Source of the DNA: JANQIO01 sp965229625
GTDB lineage: Bacteria; Pseudomonadota; Gammaproteobacteria; Pseudomonadales; Halieaceae
Direction: 5' to 3'
NCBI GenBank assembly: GCA_965229625.1
Contig: CBDDJJ010000002.1
Span: 1,612,001-1,676,000, forward strand
Length of the DNA: 64,000 bases
Within the stretch, counting starts at the first letter, position 1. Every line of letters begins with the position of its first letter. The notes beneath the pieces are model-generated. The model saw only the letters and a program-made list of their open reading frames with translations. It was not told the DNA's origin and ran no database searches. A program made the position numbers and the translations under genes. Shown here piece by piece: positions 1 through 8,674 of this stretch.

Positions 1-960
1 GAGACCGGGACCCTTGCGCTCTGCGACCTGGTGTTACCCGCCGCCGCCTTCACCGAGACCGAGGCCAGCTTCGTGAGCCAGGAAGGACGCGCCCAGCGCG
101 CCTTCCCGGTACACCCCCCGGCCGAGGCGCGGCGCCCCGGCTGGCAATGGCTGCTGGAGCTGGCACGCGCCGCCGGTCACGACGCACTGGCCGGGCTCGA
201 GCACTTCGACGACATCGTGCCGGGGCTGGCCGGCGAGGACCCGGTACTGCAAGGCGTCATGAGCGCGGCGCCCGATCACCGGTTCCGCAGCCGCGGCCTG
301 AAGATTCCGCGCCAGCCGCACCGTTACAGCGGGCGCACCGCCATGGTCGCTGATGTCTCGGTACATGAGCCCAGGCGCAGCGAGGATCAGGATTCGGCGC
401 TGGCCTACAGCATGGAAGGCTCCGCCGCGGCGGATCGGCCGGCGGCATTGCTGAGTTACGTCTGGTCGCCGGGCTGGAACTCCAACCAGTCGCTGCACAA
501 GTTCCAGGCCGATATCGGCGGTGCCCTGCGGGGCGGCGGCGCCGGTGCCCGCCTGCTCGACGGTCTGACACTGCCTGAGCTACCCGCAGCGCCGCGCCCC
601 GATGCCTTCAGCCGGCGTGACGGGCAATGGCTGCTGCAGGCGCGCCACCACCTGTTTGGCAGCGACGAGTTGAGCCGACTCAGCGCCGGGCCGGCGGAGC
701 GGGCCGGGCGCGCGCACCTCTACCTGCACCCGGAGGACGCGCAACACCTCGGGCTTGAGGCGGGCGACGGTGTTGCGTTGGAAGGCTGCAACCTGGAGCT
801 GCGCATCGACGCCAGCCAGGTGCCGGGCAGCGCCGGCTATGCGGTGGGCTATCCCGAAACCCTGGCCCTGCGCAGCGGCCAGTGGGCAGAACTGGGAAAA
901 GCCAGCGACTGGCAGCGCGCGCCACAGGTCATCGGCAGTGACCGGGAGGCCGCACCATGA
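1..960 (+). CDS. nuoG: NADH-quinone oxidoreductase subunit G, C-terminal part (5' end outside window)
   Basis: This is the last 319 residues of the large peripheral-arm subunit of complex I. The reading frame is open from base 1, so the gene begins upstream of the window. The visible part is the tail of the molybdopterin-oxidoreductase-like domain. Near its start the residues LVLPAAAFTETEASFVSQEG match the typical NuoG stretch, and the last ~90 residues form the C-terminal beta domain (PEDAQHLGLEAGDGV). The Fe-S cluster-binding N-terminus is not in the window. The stop codon overlaps the ATG of nuoH (ATGA), indicating translational coupling. The assignment rests on this end sequence and on the seven nuo genes that follow. 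Confidence 0.93.
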   Translation, partial: ETGTLALCDLVLPAAAFTETEASFVSQEGRAQRAFPVHPPAEARRPGWQWLLELARAAGHDALAGLEHFDDIVPGLAGEDPVLQGVMSAAPDHRFRSRGLKIPRQPHRYSGRTAMVADVSVHEPRRSEDQDSALAYSMEGSAAADRPAALLSYVWSPGWNSNQSLHKFQADIGGALRGGGAGARLLDGLTLPELPAAPRPDAFSRRDGQWLLQARHHLFGSDELSRLSAGPAERAGRAHLYLHPEDAQHLGLEAGDGVALEGCNLELRIDASQVPGSAGYAVGYPETLALRSGQWAELGKASDWQRAPQVIGSDREAAP

Positions 961-1913
961 GTGAAACAGGTACGCTGATGTTTGGCCTGGCACTGTTGCT
1001 GGGCGCGGTGGGCGTGGCGGCGGGCCTGACCTGGTTCGAACGGCGCCTGCTGGGTATCTGGCAGGACCGCTACGGCCCCAACCGGCTGGGGCCTCTCGGT
1101 GCGCTACAGGTGCTCGCCGACATGCTCAAGCTGTTGACCAAGGACGACTGGGTACCACCTTTTGCCGACCGGGTGGTATTCGTGTTTGCACCCACGGCGA
1201 TTGTTATCGCCATGCTGCTGGGTTTCGCGGTCGTGCCGTTCTCTCCCGAGATGCACCTGCTGGATATGAATATCGGCCTGCTGTTCTTCCTCGGCATGAC
1301 CTCGCTGGCGGTCTACAGCGTGCTGCTGGGCGGCCTGGCTTCCAACAACAAGTACGCGCTGCTTGGCGGCCTGCGCTCCGCCGCACAGATGATCAGTTAC
1401 GAGGTGTTCATGGGCCTGTCGCTGATGGGTGTGGTGATGCTGGCCGGCAGCTTCAGTCTGCAGGATATCGTGCGCGCCCAGGAGGGTATGTGGTTCTGCG
1501 TGCACCAGTTCCTGGGGCTCTATGTGTTCCTGATTGCCGGCATCGCGGAAAGCCACCGGCTGCCCTTCGACCTGCCGGAAGCGGAGCACGAGTTGACCGC
1601 CGGCTTTCACACCGAGTACGGCGGTATGAAGTTCGCCATGTTCATGCTCGGTGAATACCTGGGACTGATCCTCATTTCCTGCATGATGACGACACTGTTC
1701 TTTGGTGGCTGGCTGGGCCCGGACTTCCTGCCACCGCTGCTGTGGTTCCTGCTGAAGACCGGCCTCATCATCCTGTTCTTTATCCTGCTGCGGGCCGCCA
1801 TTCCGCGCCCACGCTATGACCAGCTCATGTCCCTGGGCTGGAAAGTCATGCTGCCGCTGACCCTGGTCAACCTGGCGGCCACCGGGGCCGTGGCCCTGTG
1901 GATGGAGGGCTGA
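957..1913 (+). CDS. nuoH: NADH-quinone oxidoreductase subunit H
   Basis: Membrane subunit of complex I at the interface between the peripheral and membrane arms, forming part of the quinone-binding chamber. At 318 residues it is close to the normal length. The protein has about eight hydrophobic segments. The conserved loop WQDRYGPNRLGPLGALQVLAD is at residues ~31-50, and the quinone-site loop AESHRLPFDLPEAEHELTAGFHTEYGG is at ~197-222, including its run of acidic residues. The start overlaps the nuoG stop by four bases. Only two bases separate its stop from the nuoI start, so it is in the middle of one operon. Confidence 0.97.
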   Translation: MSETGTLMFGLALLLGAVGVAAGLTWFERRLLGIWQDRYGPNRLGPLGALQVLADMLKLLTKDDWVPPFADRVVFVFAPTAIVIAMLLGFAVVPFSPEMHLLDMNIGLLFFLGMTSLAVYSVLLGGLASNNKYALLGGLRSAAQMISYEVFMGLSLMGVVMLAGSFSLQDIVRAQEGMWFCVHQFLGLYVFLIAGIAESHRLPFDLPEAEHELTAGFHTEYGGMKFAMFMLGEYLGLILISCMMTTLFFGGWLGPDFLPPLLWFLLKTGLIILFFILLRAAIPRPRYDQLMSLGWKVMLPLTLVNLAATGAVALWMEG

Positions 1914-1915
1914 TC

Positions 1916-2443
1916 ATGTTGGGCTCACTGTTCAGCCAACTGCGTACCCTGGGGACGGTCCTGCGCCATACCTTCACCCGCGCCGAAACCGTCGAGTACC
2001 CGGAACAGAAACCCTACCTGGCGCCGCGCTACCGGGGCCGCATCGTGCTGACCCGCGACCCGGACGGCGACGAGCGCTGCGTAGCCTGCAACCTGTGCGC
2101 GGTGGCCTGCCCGGTGGACTGTATTGCCCTGCAACAGGGCGTGCGCGAAGACGGCCGCTGGTACCCCGAGTTTTTCCGCATCAACTTCTCGCGCTGCATC
2201 ATGTGCGGTATGTGCGAGGAGGCCTGCCCCACTGCGGCCATCCAGCTCACCCCGGACTTCGAAATGTGCGAGTACGACCGGCAGAGCATGGTGTATGAAA
2301 AAGAGCACCTGATGATCGACGGCACCGGCAAATACCACGACTACAACTTCTACCGCGTGTCCGGCTTGCAGATTTTCGGCAAGGACAAGGGCGAAGCCCT
2401 GGACGAAGAGCCCCCGGTGGACGTGAAGAGCCTTCTGCCATGA
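1916..2443 (+). CDS. nuoI: NADH-quinone oxidoreductase subunit I, 2x[4Fe-4S]
   Basis: Ferredoxin-like subunit carrying clusters N6a and N6b, which pass electrons towards N2 and quinone. The 175-residue protein contains two CxxCxxCxxxCP motifs, CVACNLCAVACP at ~residue 59 and CIMCGMCEEACP at ~99. I chose ATG 1916, two bases after the nuoH stop, because it gives the usual N-terminus. An in-frame ATG inside nuoH (1898) would add six residues. The region just past the stop is unusual: a 21-bp unit that includes the stop codon is repeated about 3.5 times before nuoJ. Confidence 0.96.
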   Translation: MLGSLFSQLRTLGTVLRHTFTRAETVEYPEQKPYLAPRYRGRIVLTRDPDGDERCVACNLCAVACPVDCIALQQGVREDGRWYPEFFRINFSRCIMCGMCEEACPTAAIQLTPDFEMCEYDRQSMVYEKEHLMIDGTGKYHDYNFYRVSGLQIFGKDKGEALDEEPPVDVKSLLP

Positions 2444-2513
2444 GTAAAGCGCCTGCTGCCATCAGGAAAGCGCCTGCAGCCATCAGTAAAGAGCCTGCAG
2501 CCATGACGCGGGG
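2430..2513 (+). repeat. 21-bp tandem repeat across the nuoI stop codon
   Basis: Units start at 2430, 2451, 2472 and 2493. Unit 2 reads GCCTGCTGCCATCAGGAAAG plus C. The first unit carries the nuoI TGA (2441-2443), the next two are close copies, and the fourth is partial. The repeat fills the nuoI-nuoJ gap, which is otherwise tiny in this operon, where all other junctions overlap or are 1-2 bases apart. It looks like local duplication of the 3' end of nuoI. Confidence 0.85.
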
Positions 2514-2522
2514 AAGCACTGG

Positions 2523-3038
2523 ATGATCCTGTCCCTGTTCTATGTCGCTGCGAGCATCGCCGTGCTGTCAACGGTCATCGCCCTGAGCCGCACTAACGCC
2601 GCCCATGCCCTGATCTACCTGATCATGTCACTGCTGTCGGTGGCGGTGATCTTTTTCATCATGGGCGCCCCTTTCGCCGCGGCCCTGGAGGTAGTCATCT
2701 ATGCCGGCGCCATCATGGTGCTATTCGTGTTTGTGATCATGATGCTGAACCTCGGGGAGGCGGGCCAGGCAAGGGAGCGCGAGTGGCTGAAACCGTCTGG
2801 CTGGCTGCTGCCCGGGCTGTTCGCACTGGTGCTGCTGGCCGAACTGCTCATTCTTCAGGGCAGCATGGACGGCGCCACCTCTGGCATAGCGGTGGAGCCC
2901 AAGGCGGTGGGACTGACCCTGTTCGGCCCCTACGTGCTGGCGGTGGAGCTGGCATCGATGCTGCTATTGGCCGGACTGGTCGGCGCCTATCACGTGGGCC
3001 GCAGCTTCCTGGCCCGGGACCGCGGGGGGCCGCGCTAG
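2523..3038 (+). CDS. nuoJ: NADH-quinone oxidoreductase subunit J
   Basis: Membrane-arm subunit of complex I, 171 residues, with five predicted hydrophobic helices. The characteristic segment EVVIYAGAIMVLFVFVIMML at ~58-77 contains the helix that undergoes the pi-bulge transition in the family. The ATG at 2523 follows the tandem repeat. The stop TAG shares its last base with the GTG start of nuoK, so the two genes are translationally coupled. The C-terminal part (residues ~108-130) is less conserved, as usual for NuoJ. Confidence 0.95.
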   Translation: MILSLFYVAASIAVLSTVIALSRTNAAHALIYLIMSLLSVAVIFFIMGAPFAAALEVVIYAGAIMVLFVFVIMMLNLGEAGQAREREWLKPSGWLLPGLFALVLLAELLILQGSMDGATSGIAVEPKAVGLTLFGPYVLAVELASMLLLAGLVGAYHVGRSFLARDRGGPR

Positions 3039-3352
3039 TGGACGGTCTGCAGGTGCCACTGGAGCATGTGCTGGGGCTGGCCTCGCTGCTGTTTGCGCTG
3101 GGTCTTACCGGCCTGATGGTCAGGCGCAACATCCTGTTCGTGCTGATGTCCCTGGAGGTCATGCTCAATGCGGCGGCGTTGGCGTTCGTTGCCGCCGGCG
3201 CGCGTTGGGGCCAGCCCGATGGGCAGGTGATCATTATGCTGATCCTCACTGTGGCCGCAGCGGAAGTCTCGGTGGGCCTGGGCCTGGTGCTGCAAATCCA
3301 GCGCCGTTTCCAGACCCTCGACGTCGACGACGCGATTCGCTTGCGAGGCTGA
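3038..3352 (+). CDS. nuoK: NADH-quinone oxidoreductase subunit K
   Basis: Antiporter-like small membrane subunit (MrpC homologue), 104 residues, three transmembrane helices. Helix 2 holds the conserved Glu in FVLMSLEVMLNAAAL and helix 3 the second conserved Glu in VAAAEVSVGLGLVL. Both are part of the proton path. The start is GTG overlapping the nuoJ stop (TAGTG). No ATG lies at a suitable place, and this start gives the normal length. One base separates it from nuoL. Confidence 0.95.
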   Translation: MDGLQVPLEHVLGLASLLFALGLTGLMVRRNILFVLMSLEVMLNAAALAFVAAGARWGQPDGQVIIMLILTVAAAEVSVGLGLVLQIQRRFQTLDVDDAIRLRG

Positions 3353-3353
3353 C

Positions 3354-5186
3354 ATGACCGAGCTGCTCTGGCTGATTCCCGCCCTGCCCCTGGCCAGCGC
3401 CACGCTGCTGATTTTCTGCGGCCGGCTGCTCGGGCCAGCCTGGGTTGCACTGCTGGGTGTGGGTTCGGTGGGGGCATCTGCGCTGTGCGTGCTGTTCACC
3501 GCGATGCAGTGGCAGGGCGCACCCCTGCAGCTTGACCTGTGGACCTGGATGCAGGTCGGCGAGCTGTCGGCGGGTGTGAGTTTTTACATCGATGGCCTGA
3601 CCCTGGTCATGCTGTCAGTGATCACCGGTGTCGGCTTCCTCATTCACCTCTACTCCGCGGAGTTCATGGCCGGGGATGACAGCTACGCCCGCTACTTCGC
3701 CTACCTCAACCTGTTTGTCACCGCCATGCTCACCCTGGTCATGGCCGACAACCTGCTGCTGCTGTACTTCGGCTGGGAAGGTGTGGGCGCCTGTTCCTAC
3801 CTGCTGATCGGCTTCTGGCATTTCGACGCCGCCAATGGCGCCGCCGCCCGCAAGGCTTTTATCGTTACGCGGGTGGGGGATGCCGCCATGGCCCTGGGCC
3901 TGTTCCTGCTGTTCGCTGAGTTCGGCACCCTGGACATACAGGCGCTGGGCACCGCCGCCGGTGAGCGCTGGGAGGTGGGCCACCCCACCGCGGTGCTCGC
4001 CACCGCCCTGCTGCTAGGGGGGGCTGTCGGCAAATCGGCGCAGCTGCCATTGCACACCTGGCTGCCGGATGCCATGGCAGGCCCGACCCCGGTCAGCGCC
4101 CTGATTCATGCCGCCACCATGGTCACCGCCGGCGTCTACCTGATCGCCCGCACCCACGAGTTGTTCCTGCTGGCACCGCCGACACTGGCAGCGGTGGCAG
4201 TGATCGGTGTACTCACCTTGCTGCTGGCGGCCTTCACCGCGCTGTGCCAGAACGACATCAAGCGCATCCTGGCCTGGTCGACCATCAGCCAGATCGGCTA
4301 CATGTTCCTGGGGCTGGGCGTGGGGGCCTGGACGGCCAGCGTGTTCCACCTGATGACCCACGCTTTCTTCAAGGCGCTGCTGTTCCTGGCCGCCGGCGCC
4401 ATCATCCACTGCCTGCACCACGAGCACGACATCCGCAATATGGGTGGCCTGCGCAGTCGGCTGCCTATCGTGTTCCTGAGCTTCCTGATCGGCGCCGCCG
4501 CGCTGGCAGCCCTGCCGCTGACCTCAGGCTTTTTCAGCAAGGACCTGATCGTACTGGCAGCCTTCGATGCCCCGGGCTTTGGCAGCTGGCTGTGGCTGGG
4601 CGCAGTTCTGGGCGCCTTCCTGACCGCGCTCTACAGCTTCCGGCTGGTATTTGTGGTCTTCTTCGGCCGCGCCAACACCCTGCCCGACCGGCAGCCGGGA
4701 TCGGCGATGGCGACGCCGCTGGCGGTGTTGTGCGTATTCGCCTTCGCCGGCGGCTGGATCGTGATCCCGGTGCAGGCCGTATTCCCGGCCGCTGCTGACG
4801 GCCACCCGGCGCTGTGGGTGGAAGCCGTTTCCATTGGCCTGCCGCTGCTGGGCGTTGCGCTGGCCTATGCCTTATTCCTGGGCCGGCAGCTCAAGGCCGA
4901 CGGCCTGGTGTCATCTCCGCCCGGACAGGCGGCTTACGGCTTCTGGCACCACGGCTGGCGCGTGGACACGCTCTACGAGTGGCTGTGGGTCAAACCCTTC
5001 CTGGGCCTGGCCGGGCTGCTCAGGAACGAGCCTGTGGACCGTGTCTACGGCGCCGTGGTCAGCGTGTGCCAGGCATTGAATACGGCATTCAGCGCCACCC
5101 AGACCGGGCGGCTGCGACAGTACGCCACCGTCATGGCGGCGGGTGTTGTGGTGCTGCTGGGCATCGTCTGGAGGACTGCGGGCTGA
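3354..5186 (+). CDS. nuoL: NADH-quinone oxidoreductase subunit L
   Basis: Distal proton-pumping subunit of complex I with an Mrp-antiporter fold and the long lateral helix at the C-terminus. The protein has 610 residues and about 15 hydrophobic segments. The TM5 glutamate is in YFGWEGVGACSYLLIGFW (~139-157), the TM7 lysine in GAVGKSAQLPLHTWLPDAM (~223-241), and the motif PTPVSALIHAATMVTAGVYL follows. The stop overlaps the nuoM ATG by one base (TGATG). Confidence 0.96.
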   Translation: MTELLWLIPALPLASATLLIFCGRLLGPAWVALLGVGSVGASALCVLFTAMQWQGAPLQLDLWTWMQVGELSAGVSFYIDGLTLVMLSVITGVGFLIHLYSAEFMAGDDSYARYFAYLNLFVTAMLTLVMADNLLLLYFGWEGVGACSYLLIGFWHFDAANGAAARKAFIVTRVGDAAMALGLFLLFAEFGTLDIQALGTAAGERWEVGHPTAVLATALLLGGAVGKSAQLPLHTWLPDAMAGPTPVSALIHAATMVTAGVYLIARTHELFLLAPPTLAAVAVIGVLTLLLAAFTALCQNDIKRILAWSTISQIGYMFLGLGVGAWTASVFHLMTHAFFKALLFLAAGAIIHCLHHEHDIRNMGGLRSRLPIVFLSFLIGAAALAALPLTSGFFSKDLIVLAAFDAPGFGSWLWLGAVLGAFLTALYSFRLVFVVFFGRANTLPDRQPGSAMATPLAVLCVFAFAGGWIVIPVQAVFPAAADGHPALWVEAVSIGLPLLGVALAYALFLGRQLKADGLVSSPPGQAAYGFWHHGWRVDTLYEWLWVKPFLGLAGLLRNEPVDRVYGAVVSVCQALNTAFSATQTGRLRQYATVMAAGVVVLLGIVWRTAG

Positions 5187-6676
5187 TGGTCTACCTGCTT
5201 GCCATCCTGTTGCTCGGCGGCGGCCTTGCCTGGTTCAGCGAACGTGTCCATCGGCAGGCACCACGCTGGGTCGCCCTCGGCGTGATCAGTTTCGCGCTGC
5301 TCTACCTGGCGGTCGCGGTGGCGCGGCTCCCGGTGGAGCAGTTCAGCCCGCTGCCGTCGGCACAGCAGCCGGAGACCTGGCTGGCCCACTTCAAGCTGGA
5401 CTGGATACCCCGTTTTGGCATCAGTTTTGAACTGGCGATGGACGGACTCAGCCTGATCCTGGTGACACTCACCCTGTTGCTGGGCCTGATTGCACTGAGC
5501 GCTTCCTGGTCGGAGATCGAGGAACGCACCGGCTTCTTCCAGGCCAACCTGTTGTGGAGCCTGACCGGCGTCGTCGGTGTATTCGTGGCCCTGGACCTGT
5601 TCCTGTTCTTCGTGTTCTACGAGGTGATGCTGGTGCCCATGTACCTGCTGATTGCCATCTGGGGCCACGAAGACCGGGCCTACGCCGCCATGAAGTTCTT
5701 CATCTTTACCCAGCTCTCGGGCCTGCTGATGCTGGTGTCCATACTCGCACTGGCCTATCAGCACGCCACGGTGAGTGGTAGCTACAGCTTCTCCTACTTC
5801 GACCTGCTGGGCACACCGCTGGAGGGCGCGCTCGCCTTCTGGGTGATGCTGGGCTTCTTTCTCGCTTTCACAGTCAAGCTGCCGGGTTTCCCGTTCCACA
5901 CCTGGCTGCCGGATGCGCACACCCAGGCTCCGACCGCCGGCAGCGTACTGCTGGCCGGCATCCTGCTGAAGACCGGCGCCTACGGCCTGCTGCGATTCGC
6001 GGTGCCGCTGTTCCCGGAAGCGGCGGCCGAGTTTGCGCCGGTCGCCATGGCACTGGGGGCGGCGGGAATCCTCTACGGCGCCGTCCTGGCTTTTGCCCAG
6101 ACTGACTTCAAACGGCTGGTGGCCTACTCCAGCGTCAGCCACATGGGTTTTGTGTTGCTGGGCATCTATGCCTGGAACAGCCTGGCCCTGCAGGGCGCCA
6201 TCATGCAGATGGTGGCCCACGGCCTGAGCACTGCTGCCCTGTTCATGACGGCCGGCGCCCTGCAGCAGCGCATGCACACCCGTGACATGTCACGCATGGG
6301 CGGCCTGTGGCTGAATGCACCGCGCATGGGAGCCTGTACCCTGGTGTTCACCATGGCCTCGCTGGGGCTGCCGGGCCTGGCCAACTTCGTCGCTGAATTC
6401 CTGGTGCTGCTGGGCCTGTTCCAGGCCGCCCCACTGATGGCGGTGATCGCCGCGCTGGGACTGGTCACCGGCGCGGTCTACAGCCTCATCATGCTACAGC
6501 GCAGTTTCCAGGGACCCGGGGATGCCTCGCGAGAGCTACCCGACTACGGCGGCCGCGAACTGGTCACCATGCTGGTGATGGTGGCACTGCTGATCTGGCT
6601 GGGCATCCACCCGCAGCCGTTGCTGGAACTGACCCAGCCGACGGTAGACAGCCTGCTGCTGGGAGCTTCCGGGTGA
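5186..6676 (+). CDS. nuoM: NADH-quinone oxidoreductase subunit M
   Basis: Second antiporter-like subunit of the membrane arm, 496 residues. The pumping residues are visible in FFVFYEVMLVPMYLLI (conserved Glu) and in FTVKLPGFPFHTWLPDAHTQ (conserved Lys). I chose ATG 5186 because it overlaps the nuoL stop and gives the family length. The frame is open further upstream inside nuoL but without meaning. The stop overlaps the GTG of nuoN. Confidence 0.96.
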   Translation: MVYLLAILLLGGGLAWFSERVHRQAPRWVALGVISFALLYLAVAVARLPVEQFSPLPSAQQPETWLAHFKLDWIPRFGISFELAMDGLSLILVTLTLLLGLIALSASWSEIEERTGFFQANLLWSLTGVVGVFVALDLFLFFVFYEVMLVPMYLLIAIWGHEDRAYAAMKFFIFTQLSGLLMLVSILALAYQHATVSGSYSFSYFDLLGTPLEGALAFWVMLGFFLAFTVKLPGFPFHTWLPDAHTQAPTAGSVLLAGILLKTGAYGLLRFAVPLFPEAAAEFAPVAMALGAAGILYGAVLAFAQTDFKRLVAYSSVSHMGFVLLGIYAWNSLALQGAIMQMVAHGLSTAALFMTAGALQQRMHTRDMSRMGGLWLNAPRMGACTLVFTMASLGLPGLANFVAEFLVLLGLFQAAPLMAVIAALGLVTGAVYSLIMLQRSFQGPGDASRELPDYGGRELVTMLVMVALLIWLGIHPQPLLELTQPTVDSLLLGASG

Positions 6677-8109
6677 GCGGCGTGAACTGGCTGGCGGTGG
6701 CCCCCCTGCTGGTGCTGAGTGGCGGCGCCGTGCTGCTGATGCTGGTGGTGTCTGTACGCCGCAGCACCCAGGTGGCCTGCGTTACCACCACCATGATCCT
6801 GGCGGCAGCGCTGCTTTCCTGCCTATGGGCATGGCGTGCGATCCCCGCAGCCGTGACACCCCTGCTACTGGCGGATGCCTACGCGCTGTTCTTCTGCGCC
6901 CTGTTCACCGCCTGCGGGCTGGTCACCGCCATCATCTCCCGCGAGTACCTGGCGTCCCGGGCGGGCGAGAACGAAGAGTTCTTCCTGCTGCTCCTGCTGT
7001 CGACACTGGGTGCGGCCACCCTCGCCTTTGCCAATCACTTCGCTTCGCTGCTGTTGGGAATGGAATTGCTTTCCGTGTCGCTGTACGCGCTGATCGGCTA
7101 CCCGGACAAGCTGCTACGGCCGCTGGAAGCCGCCATCAAATACCTGGTGCTGTCAGCCGCGGCGTCGGCCACGTTCCTGTTTGGTTTCGCACTGCTCTAT
7201 GCGGCAGTCGGGGTGCTGGACTATCCCGCCATGGGCGCGGCGCTGGCAGCGGCAGACGACCCGGTACTGCTGGCCGCCGCCGCGCTGATCATTGCCGGGC
7301 TTGGCTACAAGCTCAGCGCCGTGCCTTTTCACATGTGGACGCCGGATGTGTATGAAGGCGCCCCGGCCCCCATCGCCGGCTTCCTGGCGGCGGTGTCCAA
7401 GGGTGCAATATTCGCTGCGCTGTTGCGCTGGTGGATGGCAGCCAGTCTCTACGAGCTACCCGGCCTGCTCACCGTGATCGCCATCGTGGCGGGCGCCTCC
7501 ATGCTGGTGGGCAACCTGCTGGCGCTGCTGCAGGACAATGTCAAACGGGTGCTGGCCTACTCGTCCATCGCGCACATGGGCTACCTGCTGATTGTGCTGG
7601 TGGCCTGTGGCATGGTGCCGCAGCCGACCCTGGCCATGGAGGCGGCCGCCTACTACCTGGTGGCCTATACCCTGACCAACCTGGCGGCATTTACGCTGTT
7701 GGGCCTGCTCTCGCGGGCCAGCGGGCCAGAGGAGCTCGACACCCTGGCCGACCTGGACGGCCTGTTCTGGCGCCAGCCCGGGCCGTCGCTGCTGTTTACC
7801 GTGGCCTTACTGTCATTGGCGGGTATTCCGCTGACTGCCGGCTTTATCGGCAAGTTCTACCTGTTCAGCGCCGGCGTCGCCGGTGAACTCTGGGGACTGC
7901 TGGCGTTGTTGGTGATCGGTAGCGGCCTGGGCCTGTTCTACTACCTGCGCATGGTCTACCGGATGACGCTCAGGGCCGAGCCGCAGAGCGGGTCAGCCCC
8001 GGTACCCGGCTGGACCGCGCGCCTGACCTGCTATGGCCTGGTGCTTGGCATGCTGTACTTCGGTATCGCGCCGACGCCGTTGATGGAGATTCTGAGAACT
8101 ATACTTTAA
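6673..8109 (+). CDS. nuoN: NADH-quinone oxidoreductase subunit N
   Basis: Third antiporter-like subunit, 478 residues, about 14 helices. Key segments are LLLGMELLSVSLYALIGY (conserved Glu, ~127-144), GLGYKLSAVPFHMWTPDVYEGAP (conserved Lys, ~207-229) and VKRVLAYSSIAHMGYLL (~290-306). The start is GTG overlapping the nuoM stop (GTGA). It ends the nuo operon visible here. 43 bases follow before the CBS-domain gene on the same strand, and I see no strong terminator between them. Confidence 0.95.
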   Translation: MSGVNWLAVAPLLVLSGGAVLLMLVVSVRRSTQVACVTTTMILAAALLSCLWAWRAIPAAVTPLLLADAYALFFCALFTACGLVTAIISREYLASRAGENEEFFLLLLLSTLGAATLAFANHFASLLLGMELLSVSLYALIGYPDKLLRPLEAAIKYLVLSAAASATFLFGFALLYAAVGVLDYPAMGAALAAADDPVLLAAAALIIAGLGYKLSAVPFHMWTPDVYEGAPAPIAGFLAAVSKGAIFAALLRWWMAASLYELPGLLTVIAIVAGASMLVGNLLALLQDNVKRVLAYSSIAHMGYLLIVLVACGMVPQPTLAMEAAAYYLVAYTLTNLAAFTLLGLLSRASGPEELDTLADLDGLFWRQPGPSLLFTVALLSLAGIPLTAGFIGKFYLFSAGVAGELWGLLALLVIGSGLGLFYYLRMVYRMTLRAEPQSGSAPVPGWTARLTCYGLVLGMLYFGIAPTPLMEILRTIL

Positions 8110-8152
8110 GGAACCTCTGCACAAATAAACGCTCCCCAAAGAGGAGGACACT

Positions 8153-8554
8153 ATGCTGCGATCCGTCGAACTCAAGGATTACATGCTCACCCACCCGGTG
8201 ACCGTGCGCGCCGACGCTACCATGGGCGACGCGATACGGCTCATCATCGACAACAAGATTTCCGGCCTGTGTGTGGTCGACGATGCCGATCGGCTGGTAG
8301 GGATTCTCTCGGAGTTGGACTGCTTGCGGGCCATGCTGAGCACAAGCTACAACGAGGGCGGAATCGGTCAGGTGAAGGACTACATGGCCGGCGACAACCT
8401 GATCGTTGCCAATCCGCATGAAGACATCACCGATGTCGCCCAGGATATGCTGCTGAAAAAGAAGCGCCGGCGTCCCGTGGTAGAAGATGGGCGGCTGGTA
8501 GGCCAGGTGACCTGCCGGCAGTTGTTGAAAGCGGCGCGGGATTTCACCACCTGA
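8153..8554 (+). CDS. CBS-domain pair protein
   Basis: Small cytosolic protein of 133 residues made only of two CBS motifs. The first is at ~8-60 (MLTHPVTVRADATMGDAIRL and GLCVVDDADRLVGILSELD), the second at ~78-130 (NPHEDITDVAQDMLLKKKRR and VVEDGRLVGQVTCRQLL). Such stand-alone pairs form a Bateman module that usually binds adenine nucleotides, but the ligand cannot be told here. The upstream GGAGG (8140s) supports the ATG at 8153. It lies 43 bases after nuoN on the same strand, so it could be co-transcribed and respond to energy state. That link is inference. Confidence 0.85.
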   Translation: MLRSVELKDYMLTHPVTVRADATMGDAIRLIIDNKISGLCVVDDADRLVGILSELDCLRAMLSTSYNEGGIGQVKDYMAGDNLIVANPHEDITDVAQDMLLKKKRRRPVVEDGRLVGQVTCRQLLKAARDFTT

Positions 8555-8674
8555 GGCGATTTCCGGTTCCCGGACCGTGAGTCAAGCCGCGCCGCTGACG
8601 CGGCGGAATGCGGTGAAAACTCTGCGGGCTTCCATTAGGCTGCATAGCAGTTCTTTGCTTGCATGGAGTAGCCT

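Noticed and set aside
5045..6277. 410-residue open frame on the minus strand inside nuoL/nuoM
   Set aside because: Antisense shadow of a high-GC coding region. Composition rich in Gln/His/Gly with no domain pattern, while the plus strand is clear nuoM.
8581..8606. GC-rich inverted sequence after the CBS gene as a terminator
   Set aside because: The stem is imperfect (GCCGC/GCGGC core) and no T-run follows, so support is too weak.
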